Under the pieces are notes generated by a model. That model saw only the letters and a list, made by a program, of their open reading frames with translations. It searched no databases and was not told the DNA's origin. Of a DNA stretch of 64,000 bases, positions 53,003-62,393 are shown piece by piece. The position numbers and the translations under genes are program-made. The stretch comes from Phycisphaerae bacterium (GTDB taxonomy: Bacteria; Planctomycetota; Phycisphaerae; UBA1845): the NCBI GenBank assembly GCA_029260015.1, contig JAJDEB010000007.1, forward strand, positions 62,001-126,000, read 5' to 3'. Each line of letters opens with the position of its first letter. Positions within the stretch are counted from its first letter, which is position 1.

Positions 53003-53598
53003 TGCAGCGTTAGGCTATGGACAATTTCTGAAGGTCTCAACCCGCGTGCAAAAAACATTTGAACCCTCGATGATTGAGCCGATCGCGTCTGAGATGCTGT
53101 GCCCACACAACTGACAGTAGCCACAATGCCCCAGTGACTTGACACGAGTCAAACCAAGCGATTCGAAAGACCTTGGCCGCCGCAAAGGACTTGCTGATAT
53201 GCAGCGGACTTCAGACTTCGGCGAATGGGCGGGCGAAAATCAATCCGCGCGACGACACCCAGTTTTCAGACGTGTCTGCTGGGGCAATTCTGCCGCGGGT
53301 GGAAGGCCGCCATTCACCTCGACCGGTCGAGGATTTTCGGTCTCGGGTTTCGCGGTCTGAATACTTGGTTGTGTGCTTTTGTTTCTGACGCATGACGGCC
53401 TAACTCCTGACACGTGTTGTCAGTTCGGGCATCGACCAACCCGACACTCCAAGTGGTCGGGTCCCAAATGCCACACTTAACAACTTCCATCGACGGCCAG
53501 TCCGTTAGCCAACAGCGCTTCCTGCGAAAAGGTACGAAAAAAACCGTCATTCGCTGGGCGGATGACGGTTCTGAGCAAACACGAATTGCACGAAAACC
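53003..53598. other. Intergenic region, no convincing gene
   Basis: These ~600 bases hold a terminator at 53537-53570 for a minus-strand transcript and the likely promoter of the SGNH gene. A 60-codon, Arg/Lys-rich minus ORF at 53211-53393 has a GGAG ten bases upstream but no other support. The palindrome TGACACGTGTTGTCA at about 53408-53422 may be an operator. Confidence 0.4.
53537..53570 (-). terminator. Rho-independent terminator, minus strand
   Basis: AACCGTCAT (53570-53562 on the minus strand) pairs perfectly with ATGACGGTT (53550-53542) around an 11-base loop and is followed by a run of seven T residues. It lies about 30 bases after the stop of the small ORF at 53599 and supports a leftward transcript there. 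Confidence 0.88.
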
Positions 53599-53802
53599 TC
53601 ATCGCCGCCCAAGCGGGCGGCTGATAATAATGACGCCAGAAAGGTCGCAAACCGCCAACGCGGCTGACAACTCTCGATTGCTCTTGGTAATTGGCATCAT
53701 CGTGATTTCGCTTCCAACCTTGTTTCCGATAAAGTCAACGTCAACCATTCCGTTGTATCCGATCGCCTCTAGCGATTGCAACGTTCTTTCTGTGAAAGAC
53801 AT
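53599..53802 (-). CDS. Possible small protein, 67 aa, just before a terminator
   Basis: The frame starts at ATG 53802 (GTG 53814 is also in frame) and reads MSFTERTLQSLEAIGYNGMV.., with a hydrophobic C-terminus (SGVIIIS). No good ribosome site. A strong minus-strand terminator follows within 30 bases, which is the main reason to list it. Upstream on the same strand are shorter broken frames (one beginning MNLFQWTGMAMLYV), so this could be the 3' part of a decayed gene. Confidence 0.4.
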   Translation of the reverse strand: MSFTERTLQSLEAIGYNGMVDVDFIGNKVGSEITMMPITKSNRELSAALAVCDLSGVIIISRPLGRR

Positions 53803-54153
53803 GCTAAAAATCACAGGCAGCGATCACAAAATCCGGACCGCCTCGAATCGAAGTCGGTTCATGCTTCCCGCCCCAGCCGCACACCTGCAAAATCAAGCAC
53901 GCAAATCATCGCTGAAACGTACAGCATCGCCATCCCAGTCCATTGAAACAGATTCATCGTCGGTCCCCGTTGGCCTACCGCCAAATCAACACGCCCTGCT
54001 CTCCATAGCGATAATACAATTCACCTGCGATCGGGATTCAAATTTCCGGTCGAGTCGGCCAAGAATCGCTTCCAGACGGCTGATATGCGTTGTGACGTTT
54101 GGTTTGATTGAACGGACGAACACTGTCACGCTCAAATTGCGTCCGCTCCCGGC
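53803..54153. other. Region between purE and the small ORF, possibly decayed coding
   Basis: On the minus strand there are two very short consecutive ORFs. One, starting about 53984 behind GGGGACC, encodes a 32-residue hydrophobic peptide; the other overlaps it by ATGA. They may be remnants of a membrane-protein gene. No promoter or RNA gene is identified. Confidence 0.3.
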
Positions 54154-54642
54154 TTACTTGCGCGGGTCAGGATTGGCTAGGATCGCGTCACGCTTGGCAT
54201 CGCGATGGCCTTGAACCTTCTTGGCGTAATCCGGCCGGGTCAGTCCGAGGATCGACGTTGCAAACAACGCTGCATTCACCGCGCCGGCGCTTCCAATCGC
54301 AAACGTGGCAACCGGAATGCCCGAAGGCATCTGAACTGTGGACAGCAGCGAATCCATCCCTTGAAGTGCTGGCGACTGCATGGGAACCCCGAGTACGGGA
54401 CGGACGGTACGACTGGCGACCACGCCCGCGAGATGCGCAGCTCCGCCCGCAGCAGCGATGAAAACTTCTACGCCTTCCTTCTGGGCGGCATCGACATAGG
54501 CCACAAGTTCGTCGGGCGTGCGGTGCGCCGAGAGCACCCGAACATCGTGAGGCACGTCGAGCCGGCTAAGCGTGTCTGCTGCTTTGGCCATCGTTTCCCA
54601 ATCGGTTTTCGATCCCATGATGATGCTGACGAGTGCTGGCAT
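54154..54642 (-). CDS. purE: N5-carboxyaminoimidazole ribonucleotide mutase
   Basis: This 162-aa enzyme performs the mutase step of purine synthesis, N5-CAIR to CAIR. The class I PurE signature is present: IIMGSKTDWETMAKAADTL near the start, RVLSAHRTPDEL, AAAGGAAHLAGVVAS and PVLGVPMQS. Length fits class I. No purK lies next to it. Upstream on the same strand, with a 60-base gap, is the secreted unknown protein, so it may share a transcript with the nucleotide-sugar dehydrogenase genes. Confidence 0.95.
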   Translation of the reverse strand: MPALVSIIMGSKTDWETMAKAADTLSRLDVPHDVRVLSAHRTPDELVAYVDAAQKEGVEVFIAAAGGAAHLAGVVASRTVRPVLGVPMQSPALQGMDSLLSTVQMPSGIPVATFAIGSAGAVNAALFATSILGLTRPDYAKKVQGHRDAKRDAILANPDPRK

Positions 54643-54702
54643 GATTTAAGATTCCCCGTATGGAAATGTTATGTTTGCGTTGGGTTGACCTGTGATCCCG
54701 GA

Positions 54703-56133
54703 TTAACGGATTCCGACCGGAGCGTGCGCCTTGTTCTGTTCTAGCCCGAAGGCTCCTTCACCCTCTTCGTCCCACCACTTCAAAATCGCCTTGCACGCCC
54801 TGGCGCGATCAAACGATTCGGATTCTTCATGCATGCCAAATCCGCGCCCACTGAACTGCTGAATGGCATAAATTGATTTATCGAGAATGGGCGGAAAAGC
54901 GTGACGCGGCATCGGTTCCGACAACAACACCGACCATTCATCTTGCATCGTTTGAATCACGGCAATATGTACAGGGACAGCCATCATAGCCCGACGATCT
55001 TTCGCTGCCCGAAGCGCTTCAACGATTATCTGAATTCGCATGACCAAAGCGCCATCATCATGTTGCCCAGCCGACTCAACCAGATTGACGAGCAGCTGAA
55101 AGTCACGCGTTTCGCCGAAATGCGCGATGAGAAGAATTGAATCGCGATCAATCTCACGCACCTTGTTTTCGTCCACCAACCGATGGATTCGATCGATCGG
55201 CTCACGCGAGCCAGCCCGCACCATGCGATTCGCGAAAAGACTCAATTTCTCGTCACTTCCTTCGCGATACACTTTTTCGAGATAGGTCAGCGCCGCTTCA
55301 AAATCCTTGCGGGCGATCAATGTTTCGATCATCTGAATCCGCAGCTTCTCCGGCCCGTTTTCAATCTGCCAGAGGACCGCTTCTGAAGGCGACATCGATT
55401 GCGTTGCCAATCGCCATTTGCGAATGGTCCGAATCAGGTCCCCACGCTCGTCAGTCGTCCATTCAGAAACGAATGGGGAGTTGTAGTTCGATTCCCGAAA
55501 TGTGCATCCACTCAGCACTTCGATCAATGCCAACGCTACGTCGCACACCCGCGCCACGGTCGGCTGACGCATCCCGTCGTCGGAAGTGGCTACGCAGTGC
55601 GTCGCTCGGATATCATCAAGACATTCAATCAGCGGATCGATCACGACCCGACCCCGCGAAAACAAAACCATCGCCGGATCAGGCACAAAGGTCATCGAAA
55701 GTTTCGAATAGTAATCCCAGACGAATCCTCCGACCGATTCGTAATAGGCATTCGGTGCAATGGCCAGGCGATAATTCAATGACGATTTGGGGAGGGATTT
55801 GATCAGGTCGGGTACTTCAGAATCTTCGGTGATGTCATCGTGCAGTGGTGGCGTTTGGATGACGGCATCAATGCTGGCGAGCAATTGCCGGCACAGTCCC
55901 ACGTGCTCAGCCAGCGGATTGCTTTCGATGGCGGCGTGAAGGTCGGCCCGCAACACATCCCAGGACTCTCGATTTTCGATTCGCTTGGCAATCGAATTCC
56001 ATGCGTCGAGGAGTTCGGCGTTTTGCAACTCAGGGGACACCGCTTCCGAAGCGTCTAGGTCGACCTGAGCGTACAACCGAATGGCACCCCAAGACGCGCA
56101 CAGCATTACGGCGACCGCCATGCGTTGCAGCAT
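54703..56133 (-). CDS. Exported protein of unknown function, helical repeat-like
   Basis: The product is 476 aa from ATG 56133, whose first base is the last base of the previous stop (TAATG); upstream in-frame starts would overlap the neighbour by 36 or more bases. The N-terminus is a signal peptide (MLQRMAVAVMLCASWGAIRLYA). The mature protein is mostly helical with a region like HEAT or TPR repeats (IETLIARKDFEAALTYLEKV). No catalytic motif is recognised. The tight coupling to the nucleotide-sugar dehydrogenase suggests co-expression, but a role in polysaccharide synthesis is inference only. Confidence 0.65.
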   Translation of the reverse strand: MLQRMAVAVMLCASWGAIRLYAQVDLDASEAVSPELQNAELLDAWNSIAKRIENRESWDVLRADLHAAIESNPLAEHVGLCRQLLASIDAVIQTPPLHDDITEDSEVPDLIKSLPKSSLNYRLAIAPNAYYESVGGFVWDYYSKLSMTFVPDPAMVLFSRGRVVIDPLIECLDDIRATHCVATSDDGMRQPTVARVCDVALALIEVLSGCTFRESNYNSPFVSEWTTDERGDLIRTIRKWRLATQSMSPSEAVLWQIENGPEKLRIQMIETLIARKDFEAALTYLEKVYREGSDEKLSLFANRMVRAGSREPIDRIHRLVDENKVREIDRDSILLIAHFGETRDFQLLVNLVESAGQHDDGALVMRIQIIVEALRAAKDRRAMMAVPVHIAVIQTMQDEWSVLLSEPMPRHAFPPILDKSIYAIQQFSGRGFGMHEESESFDRARACKAILKWWDEEGEGAFGLEQNKAHAPVGIR

Positions 56134-57452
56134 TAGGCCCGAACGATTTTTTTGCGTCCTGATTTGCATGAAGCCGTCGCGTTTCGCGTATCGATGATCA
56201 ACTTCGCATGGTTGACTATCCATTGATAATCGTAGGCGCTGTGATCGGTTGCAACCAATACCGCGTCATATGACTTGAGCATGGCCTCTGTCAGCGGTTT
56301 GCTCTTCATTTTCAGGTCGTGCTCACGCTGCTGGTGTGTCTTGGCAACATGCGGATCGTTGTAATCGACCTTCGCCCCCTGCTCTCTGAGAAGTTCAATC
56401 AATTCGATCGAGGGCGACTCACGGATATCATCAACGTCTTTTTTATAGGCCAGCCCCAAGACGAGAATCTTGGAACCGTTGATTGCCTTTTTTTCCTGAT
56501 TCAATGCCAAGGCGACGCGGCTGATGACGTAATGCGGCATGTTCGTGTTGATTTCGCCGGCCAATTCGATGAACTGAGTGGACATGCCATACTCGCGGGC
56601 TTTCCACGTTAGATAGAACGGGTCGATCGGAATGCAGTGACCGCCCAGTCCGGGTCCCGGGTAGAACGCCTGATATCCAAATGGCTTCGTCGCAGCAGCA
56701 TCGACCACTTCCCAAACGTTGATCCCCATCCGATCGAGCAGCACCTTCATTTCGTTGATCAAGGCGATGTTCACCGAACGGTAGACGTTTTCCAGAATCT
56801 TAGCCGCTTCCGCGACTTCGCAGCTTGAAACCGGCACGATCGTTTCAAGGGCGGCATCGTAGAGCGCTTCAGCAACTGCGATGCTCTTGGGTCCGTATCC
56901 GCCGACGAGTTTTGGAATCGTCGTGGTGTTGTGCGACTTGCGACCCGGGTCTTCGCGCTCGGGTGAATAGGCGAGGTAGAAATCCTTTTCGGGCTTAAGG
57001 CCGCTCTTTTCCAGAATCGGCAGCATCAACTCGCGGGTGGTGCCTGGATACGTCGTGCTTTCGAGGCAAACCAACTGGTCCTTGCGAAGATATTTCGCGA
57101 CCATTTCGCAGGTGCTCGACACATAAGACATGTCCGGCTCGCGCATTTTTGTCAGCGGTGTCGGCACGCAGATGATAATCGCGTCAACTTTGGCAATGCT
57201 GGCGAACCGATCGGTCGCGGAAAACTTCTTCTTTTTGATCGCCTCTTTGATGAACGCCGACGGGATGTGCTTGATGTAACTCTTGCCCGCGTTCAGTTGG
57301 GTGACCTTTTTCGCATCGACGTCGAAGCCAACCACCTTAAAGCCAGCCTCGTAGAAAGACCGCGACAAGGGCAATCCGACGTACCCCATGCCCACGATAC
57401 CCACGACGGCTTTCCGATCATTGATCCGGCGTATCAAATCAGTGTGAGGCAC
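56133..57452 (-). CDS. Nucleotide-sugar dehydrogenase (WbpA/UDP-GlcNAc 6-dehydrogenase type)
   Basis: The product is 439 aa from GTG 57452 (CGGAGAATCG before it); a longer frame to 57563 lacks a start signal. It oxidises the C6 hydroxyl of a UDP-sugar to a carboxylate with two NAD. The Rossmann motif is VGIVGMGYVGLPLS, the substrate loop ESTTYPGTT, and the catalytic Cys lies in GPGLGGHCIPIDPFYLTWKA. The string after the Cys and FIELAGEIN resemble WbpA/WbpO-type enzymes acting on UDP-N-acetyl-hexosamines more than plain UDP-glucose dehydrogenases. The product would feed an acidic sugar into a surface polysaccharide. It is divergent from the DegT-family gene across 331 bases. Confidence 0.88.
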   Translation of the reverse strand: MPHTDLIRRINDRKAVVGIVGMGYVGLPLSRSFYEAGFKVVGFDVDAKKVTQLNAGKSYIKHIPSAFIKEAIKKKKFSATDRFASIAKVDAIIICVPTPLTKMREPDMSYVSSTCEMVAKYLRKDQLVCLESTTYPGTTRELMLPILEKSGLKPEKDFYLAYSPEREDPGRKSHNTTTIPKLVGGYGPKSIAVAEALYDAALETIVPVSSCEVAEAAKILENVYRSVNIALINEMKVLLDRMGINVWEVVDAAATKPFGYQAFYPGPGLGGHCIPIDPFYLTWKAREYGMSTQFIELAGEINTNMPHYVISRVALALNQEKKAINGSKILVLGLAYKKDVDDIRESPSIELIELLREQGAKVDYNDPHVAKTHQQREHDLKMKSKPLTEAMLKSYDAVLVATDHSAYDYQWIVNHAKLIIDTRNATASCKSGRKKIVRA

Positions 57453-57783
57453 GTATCGATTCTCCGATTGAGTTGGCCATTTCCCCGAAAGGGTCGGCAG
57501 CGATGATCCGATGCAAAACGAGCGGTCATCATAGAATCCGCGTCCATTCATGCAAGCAAGCACATTGCGACGAGACGACGCCGTCTGTTATGATTCCAGC
57601 CTGCTGTGATTCGAGCCAGCTAAGATTCCAGCGAGGCGATGGCTTTGGCTTTAAGATCGGCAGTTTCGAGGCGTATCCGAAGCTGATCGGCCCTGTGACC
57701 TGCACGAACCCGCAGAGGCCTTGGGGCGTATCGTGAATACTGAATCCGCTGATTTTTGACACCAACCGGAGCATACGGACCGC
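57453..57783. other. Divergent promoter region, nucleotide-sugar genes
   Basis: The 331 bases separate the leftward dehydrogenase and the rightward aminotransferase genes. I could not assign -35/-10 boxes with confidence, and there is no repeat or hairpin of note. No coding sequence is evident. Confidence 0.4.
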
Positions 57784-58908
57784 ATGAACGTTACCAATAC
57801 ATCCATCGCCCTGGCCAGGCCTGATATCTCGCAACGGGAAATCGACGCCGTCGTCGAGGTGCTTAAGACGCCCAACCTGTCGCTGGGCCCCAAGGTTGTC
57901 GAATTTGAAGAGAAGTTCGCCGCACAGTGCAAGACCAAACACGCCATCGCCTGCAACAGCGGAACCAGTGCGCTGCACCTGACGCTGCTGGGCATGGATA
58001 TCGGACCGGGCGACGAAGTTATCACGACGCCGTTTTCATTCATCGCCTCATCCAATTGCATCATGTTTGTCGGGGCGACGCCGAAATTCGCCGACATTGA
58101 CGCCGATACCTGGTGCCTCGATCCGCAAGAAACCGACGACGCCGTTACGTCGAAAACCAAAGGCATCATTCCTGTTGACGTATTCGGTATTACACCGGAC
58201 ATGGATGCGTTCATGTCGATGGCGAATGCGCGCAAGCTGCGGGTGATCGAAGATTCGTGCGAAGCATTGGGAGCGACACTTAATAATCGACCGGCTGGCT
58301 CGCTGGCTGATGCGGGGGTATTCGGATTCTATCCTAACAAGCAGATCACCACTGGCGAAGGCGGGATGGTCGTTACCGATGATGACACAATCGCCGAAAT
58401 CGCGCGGTCGGTACGAAACCAGGGTCGCGGAAGCGGTGCGGGTTGGCTTGCCCACGAACGCCTCGGTTACAATTTCCGCCTGAGCGATATCAACTGCGCC
58501 ATCGGCTGCGTTCAACTCGACCGGCTGGACGAAATCCTCGACAAGCGGTCCGCCGTGGCAGCGATGTACGACAAGCGGCTGGCTGGCGAAGACCGACTGA
58601 CCACCCAAGCGATCACACCCGGTTGCCAAAAGAGTTGGTTCGTATACGTCGTGCGACTTCAAGACGGTTACGCCCCCAAAGCCCGCGATCGCATTCTCGA
58701 CACGCTTCGCGAAGAGGGTATCGGATGCAGCAATTACTTCGCCCCGCTTCACTTGCAACCGTTCTATCGCGACTCTTTCGGGTTCAAACCTGGGGACTTT
58801 CCGGTTTGCGAGGCCCTTTCGGAGCGGACGATTGCGCTGCCCTTCCACGCAGAACTGTCGGAAGACGACATTGACCGTACCGTGTCAGCGCTGCAACGCT
58901 TGCTTTAA
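57784..58908 (+). CDS. DegT/DnrJ/EryC1/StrS family sugar aminotransferase
   Basis: This 374-aa PLP enzyme has the PLP-binding Lys in FYPNKQITTGEGG, the cofactor Asp/Glu segment VIEDSCEALGA, and the phosphate site CNSGTSALHLTLLG. Such enzymes transaminate keto-sugars (nucleotide-linked) with glutamate as donor, typically after a dehydrogenase or dehydratase, consistent with the divergent nucleotide-sugar dehydrogenase. The exact sugar cannot be named. The start ATG 57784 is used; CGGAGCATACGGA precedes it. Confidence 0.92.
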   Translation: MNVTNTSIALARPDISQREIDAVVEVLKTPNLSLGPKVVEFEEKFAAQCKTKHAIACNSGTSALHLTLLGMDIGPGDEVITTPFSFIASSNCIMFVGATPKFADIDADTWCLDPQETDDAVTSKTKGIIPVDVFGITPDMDAFMSMANARKLRVIEDSCEALGATLNNRPAGSLADAGVFGFYPNKQITTGEGGMVVTDDDTIAEIARSVRNQGRGSGAGWLAHERLGYNFRLSDINCAIGCVQLDRLDEILDKRSAVAAMYDKRLAGEDRLTTQAITPGCQKSWFVYVVRLQDGYAPKARDRILDTLREEGIGCSNYFAPLHLQPFYRDSFGFKPGDFPVCEALSERTIALPFHAELSEDDIDRTVSALQRLL

Positions 58909-59166
58909 GAATTCAATCCCACCGCCAGCCACGGGTCTCGCGGCATGATTTGACAGGCCGGAATGCGACTTATGTGCTTGCAGCCCATAGTCTTAGCCGG
59001 TAATGTGCCAGCACTTTAAGGGCGAGATTCCACCCGCAGGCGCGCGTATCCTGCGGATTCTGTGATTCGTCTTCGTAACCTGTCGTCATCAAAACTTTCT
59101 GTGCGTTGGCAGGCTCCGCGTTCAAACCTGCAAGCGTCACCTGACATCCAGCTAAGGAGAGCATCT

Positions 59167-62100
59167 GTGCATTCAACTAGGCTCTTGTCAAAGCGTAACC
59201 TGACCACGACTTCACTCCTCGCATTCGCGATGTCCTTTGCGATGCCATCGTTCGTCTTTGCAGCCGACGGTGACGACACGCTTGAAGAGGCGATTCAACT
59301 CTTCGATCGTGGAAAATATGAGGAAGCCCAATCGATGCTGCTAACGATCGATCGTCGCGATCTCGATCCGGCGATGCAAGCGCAGCGGAAGGACTATGTG
59401 AATCGCACGCGGGTGGCGCTTCGCATGGTGGATCAGGCGCAGACCGATCTCGACGACGGTGTGCAGGCGCACAAGCAATCGCGCCTTGGCGATGCAGAGG
59501 TATTGCTCAATGCCGTCGTCGCCAACGAATATGCCACGTCAATGCAGCGCTCGTCAGCCATGCGCCACAAACGCGAGATCGAAAACGCGCGATCAGGCAG
59601 CAGTGGTTTGACCCCGATCAACCGATCGCAACCGCTGGCTCAGGTGGCTTCCGGTGGTCCGTCATCCGGTTCCGCAAACGAACAGGCCCGCGAATTAACG
59701 CGCCGGGGATATGAAGCTCTTCGGGCTGGTAACAATGACGAAGCCACACGCTTGTTTAATCAAGCACTCAACAAGGTTCCCGGGTATCCGCAGGCCGTCG
59801 AAGGCATCAACCAAGCCAGAGGGCACAATCGGGTGGAATCGCCAAGCGGTACGCTGCTCGACCGCATCCGGATGCGTAACCAGATTCAATGGCAACGGGC
59901 TCAGGAAACCTTCCGAGGGTACGAAAAAGAAATCCAGGAAGCGATCATCGACGGGAACTTCGATCTGGCCAACGAGCTTCTGCTCAGTGCCCGTCAGGTG
60001 GTTGAAGGTGCGAAGCAGTACGCTGAACCGCTCATCAAGTACGAAAGTATCATGAGCGAAATCGCGGCGTTGGAGAAGAACCTCGGGTCCGAGTTGGAGC
60101 GCAACGACCAGAACCGCGCACGCGTCCAGCGAGACGAGATTCAGAGTACAGAGCGTGATCGCAATCGTCAGACTGCAGAACGCCGTAGCCGCCGGATCGA
60201 CGCGTTGATGAACGAAGCCCTTCAGCTTCGCAAAGACAAAGAACTCAAGAAGTCCATCGCGGTTCTGGAACAGGTCGTGGCTCTCGATCCGCGAAACGAT
60301 CGTGCCCGTTGGATGATTGACGATCTCAGCGACGTTTATCACCTCAATCGTCAATACGAATCACGACAGGAGATGTACAAGCAGTCTCAGAAAGTATTGG
60401 TCGACACCGAGGAATCAAAGATCCCTTGGCACGAGACAATTAAATATCCAAAGGACTGGATCGAAATCACCTCCGGTCCTGAACGTGTCTCCACCGGTCG
60501 CGAGCGGCTGTCTCCGGAAGACCGTCAGCTTCATGCCAAACTCGACTCGTCGATACCCGTCAACATCGAAGACACGACCTTTGAAGAAGTCATCGATGAA
60601 TTTGCAACCAATCAGGCCACCAACATCACCGTCATCTGGAATGATCTGGAGGCCGTTGGTATCGATCGCGACCTACCGGTTACCCTCCAATTCCCATCAG
60701 AAGTCACCTTCAAGAAAGCGCTGAAAGAAGTGCTTGATCAGGTTGGTGGTGGTGAGGTGGAATTGGGTTATGTGGTGGCGGACGGCGTCATCAAGATCGC
60801 AACCCAGACCCTGCTCGATAAAGACACTTACGTTGACGTTTACCCCATCGAAGACCTGCTGCTTAGCGTCCCCGACTTTGAAGGCCCCCGCGTTGATGTG
60901 ACAGGTGGCGGTGGTGGCGGCGGAGGCGGTGGCGGAGGCGGTGGCGGCGGTGGTGGTGGTGGTGGCGGAATCGGCGGTGGTGGCGGCGGCGGATTCGGCG
61001 GCGGTGGCGGCGGCGGAATCGGCGGCGGTGGCGGCGGCGGAATCGGTGGCGGTGGTGGTGGCGGTGGATTCGGTGGAGGCGTTAGCCAACCGTTCTCCGA
61101 CAGCGGCGACTCCGAAGGCGATGACGAAGATGAAGGCACCCGCGAAGAACGCGTAGACGAATTGCTGGAACTGATCCGCAATACCATCGAACCCGACAGT
61201 TGGAGAGAAAACGGCGGAACCGACGCAGCTATCGCTGAACTTGGCGGACAGCTTGTCGTCACGCAGACAGCCAGCGCTCACGCAGATATTCAAGACCTTC
61301 TCGGAAAACTCCGCGATCAACGTGCGATTCAGATCGCCATCGAAGCGCGGTTCATTACCATCACCTCGAACTACCTGGAAGAACTCGGACTCGACCTCGA
61401 CGTCGTCTTGAATCAAGGCAATGCCGGATTCGACCGCACGGGTCAAAGCGCGACGGGGTCTCAAGTGCTGATGCCGAGATCGTTTTCGCGACTCGGATTC
61501 CTTCCTGGCATTCCCGGAACGGGCTTGCAACTCAGTCAGTTCCAAGGCGCATCGCAGCCTTTCGGAAACCCGGGGTTGATTCCCGCACCAGGTGGCGGGT
61601 TGGTCAATGCGTCCAACGCCTCTCCGATACCGATTATTTCAAACGTGCTCGATCTAGTTCAACCCAGCAACACGATTATCCCGAACTCTTTCGGTGGATC
61701 GACGACACCGGCCATGAGCATCTTCGGAAGCTTCCTCGACGGCATCCAAGTGGACTTCCTTCTGCGAGCGACACAAGCCGATCGCCGAAGCAGCATCATG
61801 AATGCCCCACGAATTGTGCTGTTCAATGGTCAACGGTCGTGGGTCGGCGTGCTGACTTCGACTGCCTACGTGGCATCGGTCTTCCCGGTTGTAGATGAAA
61901 ACGCCGTCGCCTTGCAGCCGAACGTGCAGCAGCTTCCGACCGGTACTGTTCTTGACGTGCAGGCTGTGGTGTCGTCAGACAAACGCTACGTCACCATGAA
62001 CCTGCGTCCAGGTGTCGCTCAGCCAGTCGGTCCGCTTCAAGTATTTCCGTTTAGCGGCGGTTCGTCGGGTGCGGCAGCGGCGGCAGATGCGTTCATTCAG

Positions 62101-62370
62101 CTTCCAAACGTCCAGCGTCAGGTCATCCGCACGACCGTGTCGGTACCAGATGGCGGTACACTCTTGATCGGTGGCCTGAAAACCGCTCAGGAAATCGAAG
62201 CAGAAGCCGGCGTACCGATTCTGTCCAAGATTCCGGTTCTCAAGCGTCTGTACTCAGCCCGCAACCTCGTCAAAGACGAGCAGGTGCTGCTGATCCTGGT
62301 GAAACCGAAAATCCTGATCCAGCGTGAGCAGGAAGAAGAAGCGTTCCCGACGTTCGGATCACGTTCCTAA
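59167..62370 (+). CDS. Secretin-family outer membrane channel with glycine tract
   Basis: The product is 1067 aa from GTG 59167, chosen for AAGGAGAG with eight-base spacing and an immediate signal peptide (to about residue 32). TPR-like helices fill about 38-140 and 177-222, with charged coiled coils after that. A secretin N-domain/STN-like segment lies at about 458-530 (PVNIEDTTFEEVIDEF). Residues about 579-638 are almost pure glycine with single Ile or Phe. The secretin core runs from about 710, with the C-terminal signature VPDGGTLLIGGL...GVPILSKIPVLKRLYSAR. It would form a large ring pore in the outer membrane for type II-like or pilus export. No assembly ATPase is adjacent. Confidence 0.9.
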   Translation: MHSTRLLSKRNLTTTSLLAFAMSFAMPSFVFAADGDDTLEEAIQLFDRGKYEEAQSMLLTIDRRDLDPAMQAQRKDYVNRTRVALRMVDQAQTDLDDGVQAHKQSRLGDAEVLLNAVVANEYATSMQRSSAMRHKREIENARSGSSGLTPINRSQPLAQVASGGPSSGSANEQARELTRRGYEALRAGNNDEATRLFNQALNKVPGYPQAVEGINQARGHNRVESPSGTLLDRIRMRNQIQWQRAQETFRGYEKEIQEAIIDGNFDLANELLLSARQVVEGAKQYAEPLIKYESIMSEIAALEKNLGSELERNDQNRARVQRDEIQSTERDRNRQTAERRSRRIDALMNEALQLRKDKELKKSIAVLEQVVALDPRNDRARWMIDDLSDVYHLNRQYESRQEMYKQSQKVLVDTEESKIPWHETIKYPKDWIEITSGPERVSTGRERLSPEDRQLHAKLDSSIPVNIEDTTFEEVIDEFATNQATNITVIWNDLEAVGIDRDLPVTLQFPSEVTFKKALKEVLDQVGGGEVELGYVVADGVIKIATQTLLDKDTYVDVYPIEDLLLSVPDFEGPRVDVTGGGGGGGGGGGGGGGGGGGGGGIGGGGGGGFGGGGGGGIGGGGGGGIGGGGGGGGFGGGVSQPFSDSGDSEGDDEDEGTREERVDELLELIRNTIEPDSWRENGGTDAAIAELGGQLVVTQTASAHADIQDLLGKLRDQRAIQIAIEARFITITSNYLEELGLDLDVVLNQGNAGFDRTGQSATGSQVLMPRSFSRLGFLPGIPGTGLQLSQFQGASQPFGNPGLIPAPGGGLVNASNASPIPIISNVLDLVQPSNTIIPNSFGGSTTPAMSIFGSFLDGIQVDFLLRATQADRRSSIMNAPRIVLFNGQRSWVGVLTSTAYVASVFPVVDENAVALQPNVQQLPTGTVLDVQAVVSSDKRYVTMNLRPGVAQPVGPLQVFPFSGGSSGAAAAADAFIQLPNVQRQVIRTTVSVPDGGTLLIGGLKTAQEIEAEAGVPILSKIPVLKRLYSARNLVKDEQVLLILVKPKILIQREQEEEAFPTFGSRS
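60903..61080 (+). repeat. (GGN)n glycine-codon repeat inside the secretin gene
   Basis: About 180 bases of GGT/GGC/GGA triplets, with a few ATC/TTC interruptions forming sub-units of about 7 Gly plus Ile or Phe. It encodes a poly-Gly linker of about 60 residues. Such tracts can change length by slippage. Confidence 0.95.
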
Positions 62371-62393
62371 CCAGCAAAGGTCTTAAAATATCC

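Noticed and set aside
53211..53393. 60-codon Arg/Lys-rich minus-strand ORF
   Set aside because: Only a distant GGAG supports it and the composition looks non-coding.
53414..54214. Plus-strand ORF of 266 codons
   Set aside because: It crosses a strong minus-strand terminator and the 3' end of purE, has a Ser/Arg-rich random composition and no ribosome site.
60697..61545. Minus-strand ORFs rich in Ala/Thr or Pro within the secretin gene
   Set aside because: They are antisense shadows of the GGN repeat; the secretin frame has clear motifs on both sides.
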